A stretch of 64,000 nt of DNA from UBA1046 sp012511325 (lineage in GTDB: Bacteria; Bacillota; Clostridia; Saccharofermentanales; DTU023). Shown in pieces: positions 1 to 9,659 of this stretch. The stretch's first letter is position 1; each line of letters opens with the position of its first letter. A program made the translations under genes and the position numbers. The notes below the pieces were generated by a model that was given only the letters and a program-made list of their open reading frames with translations, was not told the DNA's origin and searched no databases. The stretch covers positions 1,240,001 to 1,304,000 of the forward strand of contig JBMNJZ010000001.1 in assembly GCA_050951925.1 (NCBI GenBank). The letters are read 5' to 3'.

Positions 1-396
1 AGAGTGATAGAAAAAACGGGTGCTGAAGAAGTTTCTCTTGGTGATTTTGTTTTGACCGGCGGTGAGCTGGGAGCCTTAATTGTTGTTGATGCCGTAAGCA
101 GGCTGATACCGGGAGTATTGTCAGATACCGCCTGGCGGCAAGAATCTCATGCAGAAGGTCTTTTGGAGGAGCCACAGTATACCCGGCCCGCTGACTGGCG
201 CGGGCTTAAGGTTCCTGCAGTTCTTCTGTCTGGTCATGAAGCCGAGATCAAGCGTTGGCGCAGACTGGCAGCTTTGAATGTAACTCTGGAACAGAGACCG
301 GATCTGCTGGGGGAATATCCCCTTTCAGCAGCTGAATGGGAAGAATTGCTTGACTTTCGTGCTAATGATACAGACGATAAACCTGTTAATCCTTAA
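1..396 (+). CDS. trmD: tRNA (guanine-N1)-methyltransferase, 3' part
   Basis: This is the C-terminal part of TrmD, which uses S-adenosylmethionine to methylate G37 of tRNAs and so prevents +1 frameshifting. The 5' part lies outside the window; the apparent GTG start at position 4 is internal. The SPOUT knot is clear (SLGDFVLTGGELGA, then DAVSRLIPGVL), followed by GLLEEPQYTRP and LLSGHEAEIKRWR. At the place of the catalytic Asp (DSF in E. coli TrmD) this protein has Glu (ESH, codon 142-144), with one residue fewer in that loop. The stop is followed after 20 bases by the next gene on the same strand. Confidence 0.93.
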   Translation, partial: RVIEKTGAEEVSLGDFVLTGGELGALIVVDAVSRLIPGVLSDTAWRQESHAEGLLEEPQYTRPADWRGLKVPAVLLSGHEAEIKRWRRLAALNVTLEQRPDLLGEYPLSAAEWEELLDFRANDTDDKPVNP

Positions 397-416
397 TGAT
401 ATGCTAAAATGACTTT

Positions 417-1172
417 ATGACTTTTCTGCTGATAATTATTTTAGTTTTGACGGTTCTGCTTAGATTGATTGGAACCATGAGTAATGCTCTGAGCCTAACT
501 CTGATTGTGATCTGTGTCGGTGCCTTAGCTTATATGACTTACAGGACTTTACACTTGCATTATTATGCTTTTAAGAAACAGCAGATGCTGGGCGGGAAGT
601 GGGCCGGCAGTATGCGCTATATCAGCGGCATAACCGGAAGAATTAGCGATTCCTGCTTTTTGTTTCTGACTGGTCAGAAGGATTTGGTCCTGGATGATAG
701 ACAGACGGATCTGGTTATACGAAGCGATGAGCTGGTGCGACTTTGTGTAATTGAAGCTGCTTTGCTGGCAAGAATTAATGATCGGGAAATTGCGGAAATG
801 ATGGGGATGGAAACACATCCGGCTTTGCATGCTATGCGCAGTTGGTTAATTCGTAACCCGGAAGCTAAGCGACATTTTATTTTGATGCTTTATTTGGTCA
901 GGGAAGTTGAAGATATGCCACAGAGAGGAGAATTAGTAATTTTCAGCGATGTTGAGGGCAGAGGGCACATAAAGGAATTGCTGCGACAACCGGAAATTGC
1001 GGTCAAGGCCTTATTGATACCTAAAGGGACAACGTTGGAAGAGCTATACCCGACTCAAGACAGAGAAAGCAAAAAGAAGAAAATATATTCTCATGTCAAA
1101 AGCAAGAAATCTTTGCCGTCCAGTAACCACATGAATGAAGAAAACGCAGAACCATTCAGCCCTTTGTCATAG
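417..1172 (+). CDS. Hypothetical membrane protein with hydrophobic N-terminus
   Basis: A 251-residue protein I do not recognise. Residues about 1-45 form one or two hydrophobic segments. After a basic stretch (HYYAFKKQQ) comes a soluble region of about 180 residues with no motif I can assign, and the C-terminus is rich in Lys, Ser and Asn and probably disordered. It sits 20 bases after trmD and 51 bases before the MoxR ATPase, so it is probably in the same transcript. No strong ribosome binding site is visible, so the start is uncertain. Its place next to MoxR/DUF58 suggests a membrane role, but that is inference only. Confidence 0.7.
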   Translation: MTFLLIIILVLTVLLRLIGTMSNALSLTLIVICVGALAYMTYRTLHLHYYAFKKQQMLGGKWAGSMRYISGITGRISDSCFLFLTGQKDLVLDDRQTDLVIRSDELVRLCVIEAALLARINDREIAEMMGMETHPALHAMRSWLIRNPEAKRHFILMLYLVREVEDMPQRGELVIFSDVEGRGHIKELLRQPEIAVKALLIPKGTTLEELYPTQDRESKKKKIYSHVKSKKSLPSSNHMNEENAEPFSPLS

Positions 1173-1223
1173 GAATGGTTTTGAGGCAAAATATAACACA
1201 GAATTTTTTGTTCAAGGAGTATC

Positions 1224-2174
1224 ATGAATATTGAACCGCGCAGAGCAGGACAGCTTTGCCTGCTAATTGAAGAGAATATTTCCCATGTTATGGTTGGGAA
1301 GGAAGATGTCATCCGTAAATTAATGATTGCGCTGGCAGCCAGGGGACATATCCTTTTGGAAGATGTCCCTGGCATAGGTAAGACTACCTTGGTTTCCGCC
1401 TTAGCGAAATCTCTGGATTTGGGCTTTAGCAGAATCCAGTTTACTCCGGATGTAATGCCTTCGGATGTAACTGGCTACAATATGTACAATCCGTCTAAAG
1501 CCACTTTTGAATTCCATCCTGGCGTTATCATGACTCAACTGTTGCTGGCAGATGAAATTAACCGTACTTCGCCAAAGACGCAATCCGCTTTACTGGAGGC
1601 AATGCAGGAAAGTCAGGTGACCGTTGATGGACAGACATATGAATTAATGCAGCCATTCATGGTTCTGGCAACTCAAAACCCAATTGAACAGGTTGGCACT
1701 TATACTTTGCCGGAAGCTCAACTGGATCGCTTCATGTTGAAGATTACTCTGGGATATCCTAATCTGAATGAAGAAATGGCCATATTGGGTCGCTATTCCG
1801 AGGATAATCCTCTGGAGGATCTTAAATCAGTCGCATCGGGTCAAGATATTCTTTGGCTTCAGGATCAAGTGCGCTATGTCTATGTCAGTGATGCCATTAA
1901 AAGGTATATATCTATTCTATCGGCTAAAACCAGAGAGCACCCTGAGCTGGAATTGGGTATCAGCCCCAGAGCGTCGTTGATGCTGATGCATGCCGCTAAG
2001 GCTGAAGCCCTGCTTTCGGGCCGTGACTATGTCCTGCCTGATGATGTGCAGAACATGCTCTTGCCCTGCTGGAGTCACCGTTTAATCGTGAAGCCGGAGG
2101 GGAGAATGAAACAGCAAAAGCCGGAGATGATCCTAAACCAATTATTGCGAGAGATCAGGGTACCGGAGCGTTAA
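1224..2174 (+). CDS. MoxR family AAA+ ATPase
   Basis: A 316-residue MoxR-type AAA+ ATPase of the AAA_3 family. Walker A reads EDVPGIGKTTLV (about residues 47-58), Walker B is LLLADEINR, sensor 1 lies in ATQNPIEQ, and the C-terminal AAA lid carries GISPRASL. MoxR ATPases act as chaperone-like maturation factors and are usually encoded beside a DUF58 protein, as here. AAGGAG sits 5 bases before the ATG. The stop is followed after one base by the GTG of the DUF58 gene, so the two are translationally coupled. The client is unknown; the downstream membrane transglutaminase is a natural candidate. Confidence 0.93.
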   Translation: MNIEPRRAGQLCLLIEENISHVMVGKEDVIRKLMIALAARGHILLEDVPGIGKTTLVSALAKSLDLGFSRIQFTPDVMPSDVTGYNMYNPSKATFEFHPGVIMTQLLLADEINRTSPKTQSALLEAMQESQVTVDGQTYELMQPFMVLATQNPIEQVGTYTLPEAQLDRFMLKITLGYPNLNEEMAILGRYSEDNPLEDLKSVASGQDILWLQDQVRYVYVSDAIKRYISILSAKTREHPELELGISPRASLMLMHAAKAEALLSGRDYVLPDDVQNMLLPCWSHRLIVKPEGRMKQQKPEMILNQLLREIRVPER

Positions 2175-2175
2175 A

Positions 2176-3420
2176 GTGACGCGCAGATTCTTCTGGATCA
2201 TTCTGCTCCTGCTGCTGCTCTGGGTGGGTGCCAGCTATTACGGATATGCTGTGTTTCGTATCAGTATGATCCTGTTGTTTGTTGTACTGTTTTTCAGCTT
2301 GTTTAATGTCATCTATTTGAGATTTAAGGTTCAAATTGAGCCGATGCGCTACAGTCAGGAGATATCCCGTCTGGAAACGGCAAGTTATTCATTGGATCTG
2401 ATCTTGCAATCTGTTGTTTTGCCGGCGCAGCTGCGAATGATTGCCTGGTCCAGCCAATCTGATGAAACAGTTTTGTCCGAGAGTCGCTTATTGAACCTGA
2501 CAGTCCGTCCTCGCGAAAGCAGAAGGCTGGTTGCATCGCTGGAGAGTCTGCATTGCGGTGTCCTGGAGCTGGGTGAGATTGATCTAAAGGTTCGAGATTT
2601 ATTCAATATTTTCTGGTTGCGTGTTCCCGGTGTCGAGAAAAAACTGCGCTTTACGACTTTGGTATTGCCACGTCTATTTTACAAGCAGCAAAGCGCAGCA
2701 GTTGTCAAACAGTTAATTGATGAAGGTGAGTATGCCAGAGTTAGATTCTTCGATATGTCGGATGAGATTGATACCCTGCGTAAATTGCAACCCGGGGATA
2801 CAATACGTCGAATTCACTGGAAAGTAAGTGCTCGTCTGCAGCAATTCATGGTGAAGCAATACGAAGATCCGCGGGAGGTGCGCTATTATATTATGCTGGA
2901 TCCCGCCTATAATTTGACTGAGATTAAAGATGATGCACGGCGTGATCAGGAGAATTTTGCCAGAGATGATATGCTGGAATTGACTGCCAGCATTATCGCG
3001 GTTCTATTGGAACAAAAACAATGGGTTGAAATGGAGACATGGCATCCCGCCCGGATGTTTCAGGCATCAAATGAGGCCGGACATATCAGCTTTTTTCAGC
3101 GTCAGCTGGCATTGCTGCCACAGCAGTCTATGCGAGATATGGGTAGTCAGTTGGAGAGACTGAATGTTACTTACTCCATGTCATATTATGTACTTGTTGT
3201 CAGAAGCTTAACCATAGAACTTGCTCAGCAGATAATCTCATTCCAGAAGACCTCTTTGGGCGTTATGCTATGTTTGATGGAGTCTCCGCCTCATAATGAT
3301 TTAGAACTCCAAGGGGCATATGACGAGCTGCTTAATGAAGGAATCCAGATCGTCAGATTCGCAGATCTTGTTCAGAATAATAGTCTGAACCGTAATACGA
3401 GGGCTAATCATCATGATTAA
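2176..3420 (+). CDS. DUF58 domain membrane protein
   Basis: A 414-residue protein with two N-terminal hydrophobic segments (about residues 5-48) and a DUF58 region whose signature is GDTIRRIHWKVSARL followed by KQYEDP. DUF58 proteins are standard partners of MoxR ATPases. The GTG start lies one base after the MoxR stop, and the gene end overlaps the transglutaminase start by 8 bases, so the three genes form a tight cassette. The family biochemistry is poorly defined; a role in assembly or maturation of an envelope complex is inferred from context. Confidence 0.88.
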   Translation: MTRRFFWIILLLLLLWVGASYYGYAVFRISMILLFVVLFFSLFNVIYLRFKVQIEPMRYSQEISRLETASYSLDLILQSVVLPAQLRMIAWSSQSDETVLSESRLLNLTVRPRESRRLVASLESLHCGVLELGEIDLKVRDLFNIFWLRVPGVEKKLRFTTLVLPRLFYKQQSAAVVKQLIDEGEYARVRFFDMSDEIDTLRKLQPGDTIRRIHWKVSARLQQFMVKQYEDPREVRYYIMLDPAYNLTEIKDDARRDQENFARDDMLELTASIIAVLLEQKQWVEMETWHPARMFQASNEAGHISFFQRQLALLPQQSMRDMGSQLERLNVTYSMSYYVLVVRSLTIELAQQIISFQKTSLGVMLCLMESPPHNDLELQGAYDELLNEGIQIVRFADLVQNNSLNRNTRANHHD

Positions 3421-5917
3421 GTCGCCGCGCAAAGAGTATCTGTTTTCTCTGACCTCAGTCCCATCGGCGGGTGATAAAGAACTGCGTTCGAATCTCCATC
3501 AGGCAGATCGCATTTTACATTTCAGTTTGCGCTTTGTCACTACTTTGATTTTTTCCCTACTGCTTACAAAGATTGTTTTGTCTATAAATGAAACTGTAAT
3601 GAACTGGACTTTACAGTTTTTTGTACAATTTGTCTTTCTCGTTATATTAGCAGTCAGTTATCGTTACTATAAAATAACTTTACTGGTATTTCTTGGCAGC
3701 GTAGTCATTTCTTTATTAATTGCTGTCCTTTTTTTAACTGGTATTAGTAAGGGACTGTACAACTCAACGATAGCACCCGTTATCGATTTTATTGTTACCG
3801 GCGCTGACTATTTCCTGGGCAAGACGGATAACAATTATACTCAGATATCTTCATATTCTCTGGTACTTGGTCTTGTTATATTGATTATCTGCAGTCTGGG
3901 AATATATCTATCTTCACATCCCTGGCTAATGCTTGTTGCCATCGGCGGTTTAATGACTGTAAATCTTGAAGAGTGGATTAGTACAGATTATCTGCTGTTT
4001 TTCGTCGGCACCGCTTGTTTGTTGATTATGATGAGCATGCAAAAACATGTCCTCGGACAGAATACAAAAGGTAACGCCTCATTATTTGCCCCTCGCAGTT
4101 GGACATATAAGGAAAGTGGCAAACGATTATTGGCATCAGTTTTGGTTACTTCACTTGTTATTGGCGTCCATCTCATCATTCCGCGTGATTTTTTCTATAA
4201 CAGTGCGATTGATCGACTGATCAGTCGTCTGACCGGCAAAAGTCATATAAAGGATGATACCGTAGGCTACGTAGAATTCAGTATCGCCGAAGCTGGTTTT
4301 TATCCTTTGGAGAGTCGCTTGGGCGGACCTGTTGATCCCTTGGATGAAATGTTTATGTATGTAACAACAGGCCCTCAGGAGATATATCTGCGCGGCGCCA
4401 CTTTCAGAACATATACCGGAATAAGGTGGATCCAGGACTCAATGGATCAAAACTGGATGTTAAATCATAACAGAAACAAAGACATGCAGGCTAAAATTAT
4501 GGGTCTTTCCGTTGCAGGCCTGGAAGACGCAGACGATCTGCGCAATCCGGTATTCCCTTTATTAAGTCAGAATTATGTTCTGACACCGGTTGCCAAACAG
4601 CAGGTTATTTTCAATGGCGGAAGAATTGATACAGTCAGGTATACTGAAAGCGGAAATGAAGTTTTTGCTTATTTTAATCCCTCAGGAACATTATATGCGG
4701 ATCAGTCAATCCCAGACGAAGGATATACGGTAGAAGGACAGATATTTCAGTTAGCGGCTATTCAGGATATCGAAAAATTACAGATGTTTCAGCTTGGTCT
4801 AGGTCCCATGCAGAATGAATACCTACTGGATATAGACGAACGTAAAGCATGGACTGATCTCTACAATAAAGAGGCTTTAGCGGCATATCTGCAGGATTCT
4901 GAACCGGAGCTTTGGCAGTTGATAGCGGATCAGACGATGGAAGCGGCTCCCAAAGCGCTAAAATTACGTGAATGGGTTGCCGATAATATCAGATATCGAT
5001 TAGATGTGCCGGCTCCGGATCCAAATGAAGATTTTGCACTTCATGTACTGAAGACAAAAGAGGGTTACTGTACCTATACCGGTACATTATTAACTGCTCT
5101 TTGCAGAATTGCAAACATTCCAGCGCGCTATGTCGAAGGCTTTGTTGTCAAGGCTGATGCCTCAGCTGACTGGACAGTTTTTACTACAAGGTCTATAAAT
5201 GGAAACAGTGCTCATGCCTGGACAGAAATTTTTCTTGATGAAATCGGCTGGTTGCCAATTGACGGTACGCCGGCTGCTGCTCAGGAACAAATATCAGGGC
5301 GAGATCAGATCCCTGAGCCAACACCGTCACCAACGCCTCAACCTGAAACTGAAGAAACTGAGCCACCCGAACTGCCCGAGGAGCCGACACCTGAAGTCTC
5401 CGATCCTGAAGCTCCAAGTGACAGCGAACAGGAAGAGCAAACAAGCGCATTATCCGACTTGTTTAAAAAATTGGGCGGCATTCTGGTAATAATCCTGCGA
5501 ATCTTCGCGTATCTGTTGCCACTTTTAATTTATCTATTATGGCGTAGACTGGTATATAAGCGCAGACATGATCCTTCCTGGCTGCACAATCGCTTTGCTG
5601 AAAAACCGCAAGAGCTTCTGCAGGCTATCCGTCAGGATCTTAAACAGATTTGGGGTTTGCAAGGTATTGAGCAAAAGAGTGGCGAAACTTTGAGGCAGTG
5701 GTTTACATCTGCTGCGATTGCATCGTATGATGCTCAAATATCACTCTATTTAATGGAACAGGCCATTTATTCCGCAGGGTTAACCTGTCTTGAACATGAA
5801 GAATGGGATAGCTTATTGGCTTTCTATTTGGCCGAGGAAGTAAAATTAAAGGTGAGTATAACGAAACTGAAATGGTTTACAGGACGTTTTCTCTGGTCTT
5901 ACAAACATCCCTTGTGA
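3413..5917 (+). CDS. Transglutaminase-like membrane protein (TgpA type)
   Basis: An 834-residue protein. The N-terminus has about seven membrane segments up to residue 255. An extracytoplasmic part follows with a transglutaminase-like domain at about residues 505-620: the catalytic Cys in KEGYCTYTG, the His in SAHAWTEIF and the Asp in WLPIDGTP. Then comes a Pro/Glu-rich linker (about 635-680), a further membrane segment (about 690-715) and a cytoplasmic tail resembling DUF4129. This is the architecture of TgpA-like proteins. It overlaps the DUF58 gene by 8 bases and completes the MoxR-DUF58-transglutaminase set. The substrate is unknown; a cell-surface protein or peptidoglycan-linked role is likely. 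Confidence 0.88.
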   Translation: MIKSPRKEYLFSLTSVPSAGDKELRSNLHQADRILHFSLRFVTTLIFSLLLTKIVLSINETVMNWTLQFFVQFVFLVILAVSYRYYKITLLVFLGSVVISLLIAVLFLTGISKGLYNSTIAPVIDFIVTGADYFLGKTDNNYTQISSYSLVLGLVILIICSLGIYLSSHPWLMLVAIGGLMTVNLEEWISTDYLLFFVGTACLLIMMSMQKHVLGQNTKGNASLFAPRSWTYKESGKRLLASVLVTSLVIGVHLIIPRDFFYNSAIDRLISRLTGKSHIKDDTVGYVEFSIAEAGFYPLESRLGGPVDPLDEMFMYVTTGPQEIYLRGATFRTYTGIRWIQDSMDQNWMLNHNRNKDMQAKIMGLSVAGLEDADDLRNPVFPLLSQNYVLTPVAKQQVIFNGGRIDTVRYTESGNEVFAYFNPSGTLYADQSIPDEGYTVEGQIFQLAAIQDIEKLQMFQLGLGPMQNEYLLDIDERKAWTDLYNKEALAAYLQDSEPELWQLIADQTMEAAPKALKLREWVADNIRYRLDVPAPDPNEDFALHVLKTKEGYCTYTGTLLTALCRIANIPARYVEGFVVKADASADWTVFTTRSINGNSAHAWTEIFLDEIGWLPIDGTPAAAQEQISGRDQIPEPTPSPTPQPETEETEPPELPEEPTPEVSDPEAPSDSEQEEQTSALSDLFKKLGGILVIILRIFAYLLPLLIYLLWRRLVYKRRHDPSWLHNRFAEKPQELLQAIRQDLKQIWGLQGIEQKSGETLRQWFTSAAIASYDAQISLYLMEQAIYSAGLTCLEHEEWDSLLAFYLAEEVKLKVSITKLKWFTGRFLWSYKHPL

Positions 5918-5940
5918 TTGTGTAAGAAATTGCCTATAGG

Positions 5941-7407
5941 ATGAGCCAGGATATGCGAGAGACTAACAAAATTACAGCACTTGATGCCTATCCCGTACTT
6001 AAAGACTGGATTTGTCAACACCATGCTCTAAACGGTGTTCAACCTAAATATTATATTCGCACATTTGGTTGCCAGCAGAACGAGGCAGACAGTGAGATAA
6101 TGGCGGGAATTTTAGAGGATGTCGGATTTTTACCAGGCGATTCATATGAAACTGGCGACCTAATCTTGATCAACACTTGTAGTGTCAGAGCCAATGCCGA
6201 AGACAGATTTTTTGGTCATTTGGGCAGCATAAAGCAATTTGCCGGCGAAAAGGGGGGACGTATCATTGGTGTCTGTGGCTGCATGATGGCGCAGGATATT
6301 CACAGAAACAGAATTGAGCAGTCGTTTCGCTTTGTAGATTTCCTCTTAAGGCCTGATCAGATATCCTCTCTTTTATTTATGATTGAAAAGGGGCTGATCC
6401 ACAAGTCAGTTTATTATACTGAAGGACATACTTCCAAATTTCACGAAAACTTACCGATATCAAGACAAAGAAGATACCGTGCTCTGATATCGATTATGTA
6501 CGGCTGCAATAACTATTGTTCATATTGTATTGTCCCATATACCCGGGGGCGTGAAAGAAGTCGCCATCCGAATGATATCATACAAGAAATTATGCATGTT
6601 GCTGCCGATGGTATTCCTGAAATTCTGCTTCTAGGTCAGAATGTAAATGCCTGGGGTAAAGATTTTAAAGATCATAAACAGCAGAATTTTGCCTGGCTGT
6701 TGTCTAAAGTCGCTGAGATCGAAGGGGTTTGTAGAATTAGATTTATGACATCACATCCTAAGGATCTCTCGGATCAACTAATTGAGACTATAGGCAGTAT
6801 TGAAAAAATCGAACCCCATGTGCATTTGCCCTTGCAATCCGGCAGTAACCGCATTTTGGCAAGGATGAACAGACAATACAGTCGTGAGCAATATCTGGAA
6901 ATTGTAAGTAAGCTTAGAAGAGCCAGGCCTGGTCTAAGCATATCTACAGATATTATTGTAGGTTTTCCGGGTGAGAATTTGCCGGATTTTATGGATACTA
7001 TTGATGTGATGGATAAGATTAGATTCGACAGTGCTTTTACCTTTATATACAGTCCACGAATCGGAACTCCGGCCGCAGAATGGTACAATCCATTAAATAG
7101 AGATATTATACAGGAAAGATTTGAGCACTTGGTTAAATTGCAGAATGAGCATAGTTTGAATGCAAATCAGAAGCTCATTGGACACAGTGTAGAAGTATTA
7201 TGTGAGGGGATCAGTTCGGTTGATATAACAATTTTGTCAGGAAGGACAGCAGATAATCGTTTAGTAAATTTTATTCCTCGGAACATGAATGGAACAAATG
7301 TTTTTTCTAAGCAAATTCCTGTGGATGACAGGGAAGGGGAGTTTATACCAGTACGTATTACCGATGCCAAGACTTTTTCGCTTTTAGGTGAGGAAATATG
7401 CCATTAA
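5941..7407 (+). CDS. miaB: tRNA-2-methylthio-N6-dimethylallyladenosine synthase
   Basis: A radical-SAM methylthiotransferase of 488 residues that adds a methylthio group to i6A37 of tRNAs reading UNN codons. The N-terminal UPF0004 domain has its three cluster cysteines in FGCQQNEAD, NTCSVRANA and GVCGCMMAQ. The radical-SAM motif CNNYCSYC is at about residues 188-195, and a C-terminal TRAM domain follows. The first ATG has only a weak ribosome binding site; an ATG four codons later (5953) is an alternative. The end overlaps mutS by 10 bases. It shares a pathway with miaA encoded further downstream. Confidence 0.95.
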   Translation: MSQDMRETNKITALDAYPVLKDWICQHHALNGVQPKYYIRTFGCQQNEADSEIMAGILEDVGFLPGDSYETGDLILINTCSVRANAEDRFFGHLGSIKQFAGEKGGRIIGVCGCMMAQDIHRNRIEQSFRFVDFLLRPDQISSLLFMIEKGLIHKSVYYTEGHTSKFHENLPISRQRRYRALISIMYGCNNYCSYCIVPYTRGRERSRHPNDIIQEIMHVAADGIPEILLLGQNVNAWGKDFKDHKQQNFAWLLSKVAEIEGVCRIRFMTSHPKDLSDQLIETIGSIEKIEPHVHLPLQSGSNRILARMNRQYSREQYLEIVSKLRRARPGLSISTDIIVGFPGENLPDFMDTIDVMDKIRFDSAFTFIYSPRIGTPAAEWYNPLNRDIIQERFEHLVKLQNEHSLNANQKLIGHSVEVLCEGISSVDITILSGRTADNRLVNFIPRNMNGTNVFSKQIPVDDREGEFIPVRITDAKTFSLLGEEICH

Positions 7408-9659
7408 CGCTCAAAGATATTGCCGGTGAAAAACTGTCGCCAATGATGGAACAATATGTCGCTGAGAAAAATAGGCGACCTGATTGTATATTGTTCTATC
7501 GTTTAGGCGATTTCTTCGAACTATTTTTTGACGACGCAATACTTGCAGCCCGTGAATTGGAACTGACACTTACCAAGAGAGACTGCGGACTTCCTGAGAG
7601 AGCACCCATGTGCGGTGTACCCCATCATGCAGCCGATCTTTACATCAATCGCCTGGTAAACAAGGGCTATAAGGTCGCTATCTGTGACCAGGTGGAAGAC
7701 GCCAGCCAAGCAAAAGGCTTAGTCAAGCGTGAGATCGTAAGGATAGTTACACCCGGAACGGTAACTGATTCTACCGCTCTCGATGAAAAAATGTATGCAT
7801 ATATTGTCTCGGTTTACCGGGCAGGTCATGTATTCGGCCTGGCCGCCTGCGATGTTACCTCCGGACATTTTGAAACAACAGCCTTACTGAGCGAAGCGGC
7901 CGATAAACGATTAATTGATGAATTGGCCAGGCTTTGTCCGCGTGAGTTATTAATTAACCAACCTAGCTTAGAAGATCCGGCTATATTGAGCTGGTTAAAA
8001 GAGAATGATGATATTTCTGTAACAGTCCTGTCTGATGATTATTTTATTCCCGCAGGCATTGATTCTGATATACTGGCATACTCGGATGCAGACTATCTTT
8101 GGCCGAATGCATCTGCTGCCTTAGTGCGTTATATCGCAGACAATCAATTACAGTTGCCTCGGAATATTAGAAAAATCTTCCCCTATCGACAACAGGATTA
8201 TATGTTATTGGATCAAGCAGCACGTAGAAATCTTGAACTGACTGAGACGATTAGAGATCGCTCATGTAAAGGCAGTCTGCTCTGGGTGATGGATCGTACC
8301 AAGACCAGTATGGGTAGCCGTTTGCTTCGTAGCTGGTTGGAGCAACCGTTACTTAATCGAACTGATATTGATGCCAGACTGGATGCTGTAGCAGATTTTC
8401 TAAAGCAATTCATCGTCAGAGAGAACTGCCGTGAAATGTTGGCAGGTCTCTACGATTTGGAGCGACTCTCCGGGCGAATCGGACTGGGAACGGTAAATGC
8501 ACGCGATTTAATCGCCTTAAAGAATGTCTTAGAGCAGATTCCCTTGCTTAGATCCGAATTGGAGAATATGTCAGCAGATACTTTGCAGGATCTGATTTCG
8601 GATCTTGAGCCGCATACTGATCTCTATACATTGTTAGAACAAGCACTGGTAGATGATCCGCCAATTTCACTAACTGAGGGAAAGCTGATTAAACAAGGCT
8701 TTAATGAGGAAGTGGATACCTATAGAGATATTGCTGATAGAGGTCAGGACTGGCTTTTAGAATATGAGCAAAAGGAGAGAGAAAAAACCGGAATTAAGAA
8801 CCTGCGTGTGAGCTACAATAAGGTCTTTGGCTACTTTATTGAAATTACTAAGTCAAATCTGCACTTGGTCCCTGATCGCTACATTCGTAAGCAAACTCTG
8901 ACAAATGCTGAAAGATATATTTCGGTGGAGCTGAAGGAGCGGGAAGACAAATTACTTGGCGCTAAACAAAAATTGAATGATCTCGAATATGAACTATTTT
9001 CCTGGATCAGAGATCAAGTAAAAAGAAACTTGTCATCATTGCAAAGAACCGCCAGAGCTCTGGCAGGCCTGGACGTATATGCCGGTCTGGCTGATCTGGC
9101 AGATCGCGAAAACTATGTGCGTCCTGAAATTACAGACGATGATTGTCTGATTATATCGCAAGGAAGACATCCGGTTTTATCCAGGCTTACGGCACAAAAC
9201 AGTTTTGTTCCCAATGATCTGGAGCTCAACACCCGCGATCGTCGCTGTATGGTGTTAACAGGCCCTAATATGTCGGGTAAGTCAACCTATATGCGACAAA
9301 ATGCACTAATCGTCGTGATGGCTCAAATGGGTAGTTTTGTGCCCGCTCAATCCGCTAGTATTGGACTGGTTGACAGAATTTTTACCAGAGTCGGAGCGGC
9401 AGATGACATCGGAAGTGGCCAATCAACTTTTATGGTAGAAATGACTGAAGTCGCAACGATTATGAGTCAGGCCACAGCATCCAGCCTATTAATTTTAGAT
9501 GAAATTGGCAGAGGTACCAGTACATATGACGGTTTATCAATTGCCTGGTCCGTATTGGAGCATATTGCAGATAAAGCATATCTTGGCTGTAGAACCTTAT
9601 TTGCCACGCATTATCACGAGTTGACCGATTTAGCAGAGCTCAAAGACGGGTATCTTTAA
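7398..9659 (+). CDS. mutS: DNA mismatch repair protein MutS, 5' part (frameshifted)
   Basis: The first 753 codons of MutS, the mismatch sensor. The mismatch-binding Phe-x-Glu is in GDFFELFFDD, the clamp and connector regions are complete, and the ATPase has Walker A TGPNMSGKST and Walker B LLILDEIGRGTS. The frame closes at TAA 9657-9659 just after the conserved FATHYHELTDL, while the remaining C-terminal sequence continues without loss in the next frame from about 9652. The local sequence reads GAC GGG TAT CTT TAA, so either one base is inserted (with GG instead of GGG the protein reads DGIFNTHVAV) or ribosomes slip +1. The joined protein would be about 878 residues, normal for MutS. GAGG precedes the ATG, which overlaps miaB. 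Confidence 0.93.
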   Translation: MPLTLKDIAGEKLSPMMEQYVAEKNRRPDCILFYRLGDFFELFFDDAILAARELELTLTKRDCGLPERAPMCGVPHHAADLYINRLVNKGYKVAICDQVEDASQAKGLVKREIVRIVTPGTVTDSTALDEKMYAYIVSVYRAGHVFGLAACDVTSGHFETTALLSEAADKRLIDELARLCPRELLINQPSLEDPAILSWLKENDDISVTVLSDDYFIPAGIDSDILAYSDADYLWPNASAALVRYIADNQLQLPRNIRKIFPYRQQDYMLLDQAARRNLELTETIRDRSCKGSLLWVMDRTKTSMGSRLLRSWLEQPLLNRTDIDARLDAVADFLKQFIVRENCREMLAGLYDLERLSGRIGLGTVNARDLIALKNVLEQIPLLRSELENMSADTLQDLISDLEPHTDLYTLLEQALVDDPPISLTEGKLIKQGFNEEVDTYRDIADRGQDWLLEYEQKEREKTGIKNLRVSYNKVFGYFIEITKSNLHLVPDRYIRKQTLTNAERYISVELKEREDKLLGAKQKLNDLEYELFSWIRDQVKRNLSSLQRTARALAGLDVYAGLADLADRENYVRPEITDDDCLIISQGRHPVLSRLTAQNSFVPNDLELNTRDRRCMVLTGPNMSGKSTYMRQNALIVVMAQMGSFVPAQSASIGLVDRIFTRVGAADDIGSGQSTFMVEMTEVATIMSQATASSLLILDEIGRGTSTYDGLSIAWSVLEHIADKAYLGCRTLFATHYHELTDLAELKDGYL

